From an uncultured Erysipelotrichaceae bacterium (lineage in GTDB: Bacteria > Bacillota_I > Bacilli_A > Erysipelotrichales > Erysipelotrichaceae): DNA of 8,388 nucleotides. This document shows positions 5,891 to 8,388 of this stretch, in pieces. Made by a program: the position numbers and the translations under genes. The stretch covers positions 1 to 8,388 of the forward strand of contig CAKUTY010000054.1 in assembly GCA_934692455.1 (NCBI GenBank), given 5' to 3'. Positions within the stretch are counted from its first letter, which is position 1; each line of letters starts with the position of its first letter. The notes under the pieces were generated by a model that was not told where the DNA came from, searched no databases, and was given only the letters and a program-made list of their open reading frames with translations.

Positions 5891-6408
5891 TTTGTTTTTC
5901 TTCCAATAATGATTGTTAAATATTTGATGGCAATTGCAAAGCATACGATAGCAATTGCGATTGAGCCAAAGAAGATTGAGTTGTTTTCAACTGTAAAGGC
6001 AGTTACTGAGATTACTAATAAAATAGCTAATAATGCGAATAGAACTATTTTCATATAGATAATAGAATCAGGTGAACTGTATGAAGTTGGTTGGTGTTTC
6101 TTTTCTGGCTTGAAGCTAGCATATGTTGTGCAGTTTCCTAAGAACTTGTAGAAACGATATGTTAATAGGGCAGCACTGCCAACCATAGCTATTAATGATA
6201 CCCACCATGGGAATTCAAATAGTACGTAGCAGAATACACCTACTAGGGCTACATATAGTGGAATGTTGTTTAACATTTGGAATGTTTTTTCTTTGGCTGG
6301 TGTGATTACATAGCCTTTTTTAGTAAATGGGTCTAGGTAGACTTTTTGTCCTTTTTTGTCTAGGTAAATATTTATTCCTTCTAATTCTTTTTGTTTTGTA
6401 TTTTTCAT
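5887..6408 (-). CDS. Small four-helix membrane protein of unknown function
   Basis: I do not recognise the family. The 173-residue protein has a charged N-terminal stretch (1-45) with EGINIYLDKKGQKVYLDPF and KKGYVITP, suggesting a small cytosolic beta-rich domain. Two hydrophobic segments follow at about 47-65 and 67-85, then a polar loop with KPEKKHQPTSYSSPDS (100-114), and two more segments at about 117-139 and 144-168, ending in the basic tail GRKTK. There is no cleavable signal peptide, and both ends are probably cytosolic. The start has AGGAG (complement of 6420-6424) 11 bases before it and a TATAAT upstream. Its stop overlaps the HAD start (ATGA), forming a two-gene operon, which suggests but does not prove a shared role. 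Confidence 0.8.
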   Translation of the reverse strand: MKNTKQKELEGINIYLDKKGQKVYLDPFTKKGYVITPAKEKTFQMLNNIPLYVALVGVFCYVLFEFPWWVSLIAMVGSAALLTYRFYKFLGNCTTYASFKPEKKHQPTSYSSPDSIIYMKIVLFALLAILLVISVTAFTVENNSIFFGSIAIAIVCFAIAIKYLTIIIGRKTK

Positions 6409-6419
6409 ATAGTAAGTTA

Positions 6420-6437
6420 CTCCTAGACTCTATTATA
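6420..6437 (-). promoter_or_regulatory. Candidate -10 and Shine-Dalgarno of the membrane-protein/HAD operon
   Basis: On the minus strand, TATAAT (6437-6432) is followed after seven bases by AGGAG (6424-6420), the same spacing as at kbaZ. The predicted leader is under 20 bases. No clear -35 is visible 17 bp upstream. Confidence 0.4.
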
Positions 6438-6468
6438 AGTGAAATTATTTGGTATTATGGGCATTTTG

Positions 6469-6558
6469 TTGTCTTATTTATTTTTCTATTTGTATTTTTT
6501 GATTATGGCATATTAAATAGGGAATAAATTGGTAAAATGATTTCGAAGAAAGAAGGAA
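6469..6558 (+). promoter_or_regulatory. Leader and candidate promoters of the agaS-agaF operon
   Basis: The 156-base divergent gap before agaS is very T-rich. Two weak candidates are seen: TTGTCT (6469-6474) with TATTTT (6493-6498) at 18-bp spacing, and a TAAAAT (6533-6538) without a good -35. AGAAGGAA at 6551-6558 is the ribosome binding site for the ATG at 6565. ATTTCGA (6540-6546) and TCGAAAT (6576-6582) are complementary and bracket the ribosome binding site and start codon, so they could pair across it. Nothing here is decisive. Confidence 0.3.
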
Positions 6559-6564
6559 TTTTAT

Positions 6565-7737
6565 ATGATTTTTGATCGAAATGAAGAACAATGGAAGGAA
6601 GTTGGAAGTTATTGGACTTCTAAGGAAATCCACCAACAACCTGAAACATGGCTAAAGACTTTTAATCAAGTTAAGGCAGAAAAAGATGCAATTGCTGCTT
6701 TAATTAACAAGGTTACTAGTCAAGATGATTATGACATCATTTTAACTGGTGCTGGAACAAGTGAATTCGTTGGTAATTCAACATTCCCATTCCTTAGTCC
6801 TTTAAATAATTTCAAGGTTAAGTCTTATGGTACTACTGATATCGTAGCTTGTCCTGAGGATTATATTTCAAGAACTAAGCCAACTTTATTAATTTCTTTT
6901 GGTAGATCTGGTAACTCTCCAGAATCAGTTGCTGCTGTTGAGGCTGCAAATGTTGTTTGTGAGAATATCCATCATTTATTCATTACTTGTAACCATGAGG
7001 GTGCTTTAAGTAAGTTTGCAGTTGGTAAGGATAACTGCTACGCTATCAACTTAACTCCTGAAACTCATGACCAATCTTTCGCAATGACATCTTCTTATTC
7101 TAATATGTATCTTGCTACAGTATTATGCTTCATGCTTGATAAGTTAGATGAAGTTGAACCTATCGTTAAGGATATCGTTGCTAAGACTGCTAAGTTCCAT
7201 GAAGAAGGTTTCAAAGTTTGTAAGAAGATTGTTGATGAATTTGATTTCTCAAGAATTGTTTATCTTGGTTCAAATTGCTTAAAGGGTGTTTCTCAAGAGT
7301 CTGCTTTAAAGCTTTGTGAATTAACTGCTGGTAAGATTATGACTACTTTCGATACAACTATGGGCTTCAGACATGGTCCTAAGTCAGTTGTTTGCCCTGG
7401 TTCTTTAGAAGTAATTTACTTATCTGATGATCCATATACTAGAAAGTATGACTTAGATATCGTTAAGGAAATGGCTCCTGAAAGAAATGGCAATAAGATT
7501 TTAGTTGTTTCAAGTCATGATGATGCTGAGGCTAGAAAATTAGCTGATTACTTTATTTCTTTCGATAATGCTGCTGAATATAATAATGTATTCTTGGGTC
7601 TTGAATATGTAAACGTAGCTCAAATTATTGCTGTTTACAAGTCAATCAAGACTGGTGTTAAGCCTGATACACCATGTCCAAGTGGTACGGTAAATAGAGT
7701 AGTTAAGGGTGTAACTATTTATCCATATTCTAAATAA
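6565..7737 (+). CDS. agaS: Galactosamine-6-phosphate deaminase/isomerase AgaS (SIS domains)
   Basis: The 390-residue protein matches AgaS along its whole length. AgaS converts galactosamine-6-P to tagatose-6-P and ammonia in the cytosol. Two SIS domains are visible. The first (about 50-200) carries ILTGAGTSEFVG (59-70), LISFGRSGNSPESVAAVE (109-126) and AETHDxxFAMTSS-like PETHDQSFAMTSS. The second (from about 220) carries YLGSNCLKGVSQESALK, LTAGKIMTTFDTTMGFRHGPKS and YTRKYDLD. The end, SGTVNRVVKGVTIYP, is typical of AgaS and separates it from GlmS and FrlB-like SIS proteins. Length is close to the E. coli protein. A good AGAAGGAA precedes the start. agaF follows after 14 bases, so the two are cotranscribed. 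With kbaZ and nagA it forms the core of GalN/GalNAc catabolism. Confidence 0.93.
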   Translation: MIFDRNEEQWKEVGSYWTSKEIHQQPETWLKTFNQVKAEKDAIAALINKVTSQDDYDIILTGAGTSEFVGNSTFPFLSPLNNFKVKSYGTTDIVACPEDYISRTKPTLLISFGRSGNSPESVAAVEAANVVCENIHHLFITCNHEGALSKFAVGKDNCYAINLTPETHDQSFAMTSSYSNMYLATVLCFMLDKLDEVEPIVKDIVAKTAKFHEEGFKVCKKIVDEFDFSRIVYLGSNCLKGVSQESALKLCELTAGKIMTTFDTTMGFRHGPKSVVCPGSLEVIYLSDDPYTRKYDLDIVKEMAPERNGNKILVVSSHDDAEARKLADYFISFDNAAEYNNVFLGLEYVNVAQIIAVYKSIKTGVKPDTPCPSGTVNRVVKGVTIYPYSK

Positions 7738-7751
7738 GGAGGAATTTTAAA

Positions 7752-8183
7752 ATGATAGGTTTAATCGTTACTGGACATGGCCATTTCGCTACTGGTTTAA
7801 CTAGTTCAATTGATTTGATTGCTGGTCCTCAAGAAGATTATGTTGCTGTTGACTTCGATGGTGAGGGTACTGAAAAGTTAGAGAATGATTTGAAGGCTGC
7901 TGTTGAAAAGCTTTCTGCTTGTGATGGCATTATCGTTTTCTCTGATTTAGCTGGTGGTTCACCTTTCAAGACTGCTGCTATTGTTACTGCTGGTAATCAA
8001 AAGGTTAAGGTTATTGCTGGTACAAATCTTCCAATGTTATGTGAGATTTCTATGGCAAGAACTATGATCAATGATTTAGATATGCTAGTATCTTCAGCTT
8101 TAAGTGTTGGTAAGGATGGTGTTCAATTATTTGAAATGCCAACTATTACTAATGATGAACCAGCTGATGGCGAAGGAATCTAA
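7752..8183 (+). CDS. agaF: PTS EIIA component, mannose family, GalN/GalNAc-type (AgaF)
   Basis: This 143-residue cytosolic phosphocarrier is of the mannose-family EIIA type and transfers phosphate from HPr to a mannose-family EIIB. The phospho-accepting histidine is His9 in LIVTGHGHF. The partner loop FSDLAGGSPFKTAA (near 63-76) and VIAGTNLPMLCE (near 91-102) are standard for the fold, and the GHGxF start and EGI ending match AgaF in particular. It is a single-domain protein, not fused to EIIB. AAGGAGGAA at 7736-7744 overlaps the agaS stop codon, so translation is probably coupled. A terminator follows directly and no EIIB, EIIC or EIID is encoded downstream, so the membrane part of this transporter must lie elsewhere. 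Confidence 0.92.
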   Translation: MIGLIVTGHGHFATGLTSSIDLIAGPQEDYVAVDFDGEGTEKLENDLKAAVEKLSACDGIIVFSDLAGGSPFKTAAIVTAGNQKVKVIAGTNLPMLCEISMARTMINDLDMLVSSALSVGKDGVQLFEMPTITNDEPADGEGI

Positions 8184-8214
8184 TTAAGTATTTAATAATA
8201 CCAATAATTAAATG

Positions 8215-8242
8215 AGTCACTTCTTTATGGAGTGGCTTTTTT
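8215..8242 (+). terminator. Intrinsic terminator after agaF
   Basis: AGTCACTTC (8215-8223) pairs with GGAGTGGCT (8229-8237), nine pairs including two G-U, around a TTTAT loop. The run of six T residues ends at 8242. It begins 32 bases after the agaF stop and closes the agaS-agaF operon. Confidence 0.85.
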
Positions 8243-8282
8243 ATATGTGGATAGTCTTTTCCGAATAAATTTAAATGTATTT

Positions 8283-8323
8283 TATAATTTGTGTAAATAG
8301 TATTTTTGTAAAAGAAAGGTGGT
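8283..8323 (+). promoter_or_regulatory. Promoter -10 and strong Shine-Dalgarno of the right-edge gene
   Basis: TATAAT at 8283-8288 stands between the agaF terminator and AGAAAGGTGGT (8313-8323), a very good ribosome binding site seven bases before the ATG at 8330. The -35 is weak (TTTCCG or TCCGAA around 8258-8265). Terminator plus promoter show that this gene is a separate transcription unit. Confidence 0.5.
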
Positions 8324-8329
8324 AATTAC

Positions 8330-8388
8330 ATGAGAAAACTATTTATTGCTTTTGTTGTTGTAGCGTGTTTAATGCCAATTTCTATTTC
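8330..8388 (+). CDS. N-terminus of a probable secreted or membrane protein (partial)
   Basis: Only 19 full codons are present before the right edge, reading MRKLFIAFVVVACLMPISI. Two basic residues are followed by a continuous hydrophobic stretch, as in a Sec signal peptide or a first membrane helix. No lipobox of the L-x-x-C type is convincingly placed in what can be seen. The start is supported by the strong ribosome binding site. The function is unknown. Confidence 0.75.
   Translation, partial: MRKLFIAFVVVACLMPISI

Noticed and set aside
5891..5944. Start of the HAD gene at 5944
   Set aside because: The extra 18 residues lie in the out-of-frame end of the membrane-protein gene. HAD proteins begin just before the FDLDNT motif, and the ATG at 5890 has a suitable ribosome binding site.
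6327..6527. Plus-strand open frame of 66 codons overlapping the membrane-protein start
   Set aside because: It is antisense to a well-supported gene, has no ribosome binding site, and its hydrophobic residues come from T-rich sequence.
6538..6552. Catabolite-control (cre) site upstream of agaS
   Set aside because: ATGATTTCGAAGAAA has a central CG but misses several consensus positions, so it is not convincing. I saw no better cre match elsewhere.
1..8388. CRISPR array, tRNA, rRNA, riboswitch or defence system
   Set aside because: No regularly spaced repeats, cloverleaf sequences, rRNA-like blocks or effector domains were seen. All sizeable stretches are explained by metabolic genes.

Overview
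The window looks like chromosomal DNA from a low-GC Gram-positive bacterium (Bacillota). The base composition is strongly A+T-rich, Shine-Dalgarno sequences are mostly strong purine-rich ones, intrinsic terminators are short stems with U-tracts, and codons favour A/T endings. TGA is used as a stop and TGG as Trp, so the genetic code is standard and this is not a mycoplasma. Gene content (split Aga pathway, mannose-family and glucose-family PTS parts) would fit a gut Erysipelotrichia-type organism, but that placement is inference.

Layout: (1) At the left edge a minus-strand gene starts at position 42 and runs out of the window. It is divergent from an RluA-type pseudouridine synthase (89-910, plus) across a 46-bp gap holding a perfectly palindromic double -10 element. 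(2) nagA copy 1 (934-2073) and a free-standing glucose-family PTS EIIA (2128-2601) follow on the plus strand, ending at a bidirectional terminator. (3) A KbaZ/GatZ-type tagatose-bisphosphate aldolase subunit (2643-3959) is on the minus strand. It diverges from nagA copy 2 (4099-5238), which encodes a protein identical to copy 1. (4) A HAD hydrolase and a four-helix membrane protein form a minus-strand pair with an ATGA overlap (5252-6408). (5) agaS and agaF form a plus-strand operon (6565-8183) ending in a terminator. (6) The first 19 codons of a probable secreted or membrane protein begin at 8330.

Taken together, most genes serve amino-sugar use. PTS-imported N-acetylglucosamine-6-P or N-acetylgalactosamine-6-P is deacetylated by NagA. 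Galactosamine-6-P is converted by AgaS to tagatose-6-P, and the later bisphosphate is cleaved by a tagatose-bisphosphate aldolase of which KbaZ is one subunit. The window lacks the membrane PTS subunits (IIB/IIC/IID), NagB, tagatose-6-P kinase and the catalytic KbaY/GatY subunit. The pathway is therefore split over several loci or shares parts.

The most notable observation is the nagA pair. A 1154-bp direct repeat differs at one base (a synonymous change ten bases before the end of the gene), and its limits almost coincide with the reading frame. The immediate upstream flanks are related but clearly diverged. This fits gene conversion of an older duplicate placed under two promoters, one beside a glucose-family EIIA and one among Aga-pathway genes. 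I see no defence system, mobile element, CRISPR array, tRNA or rRNA. No stretch over 300 bases is without a gene.
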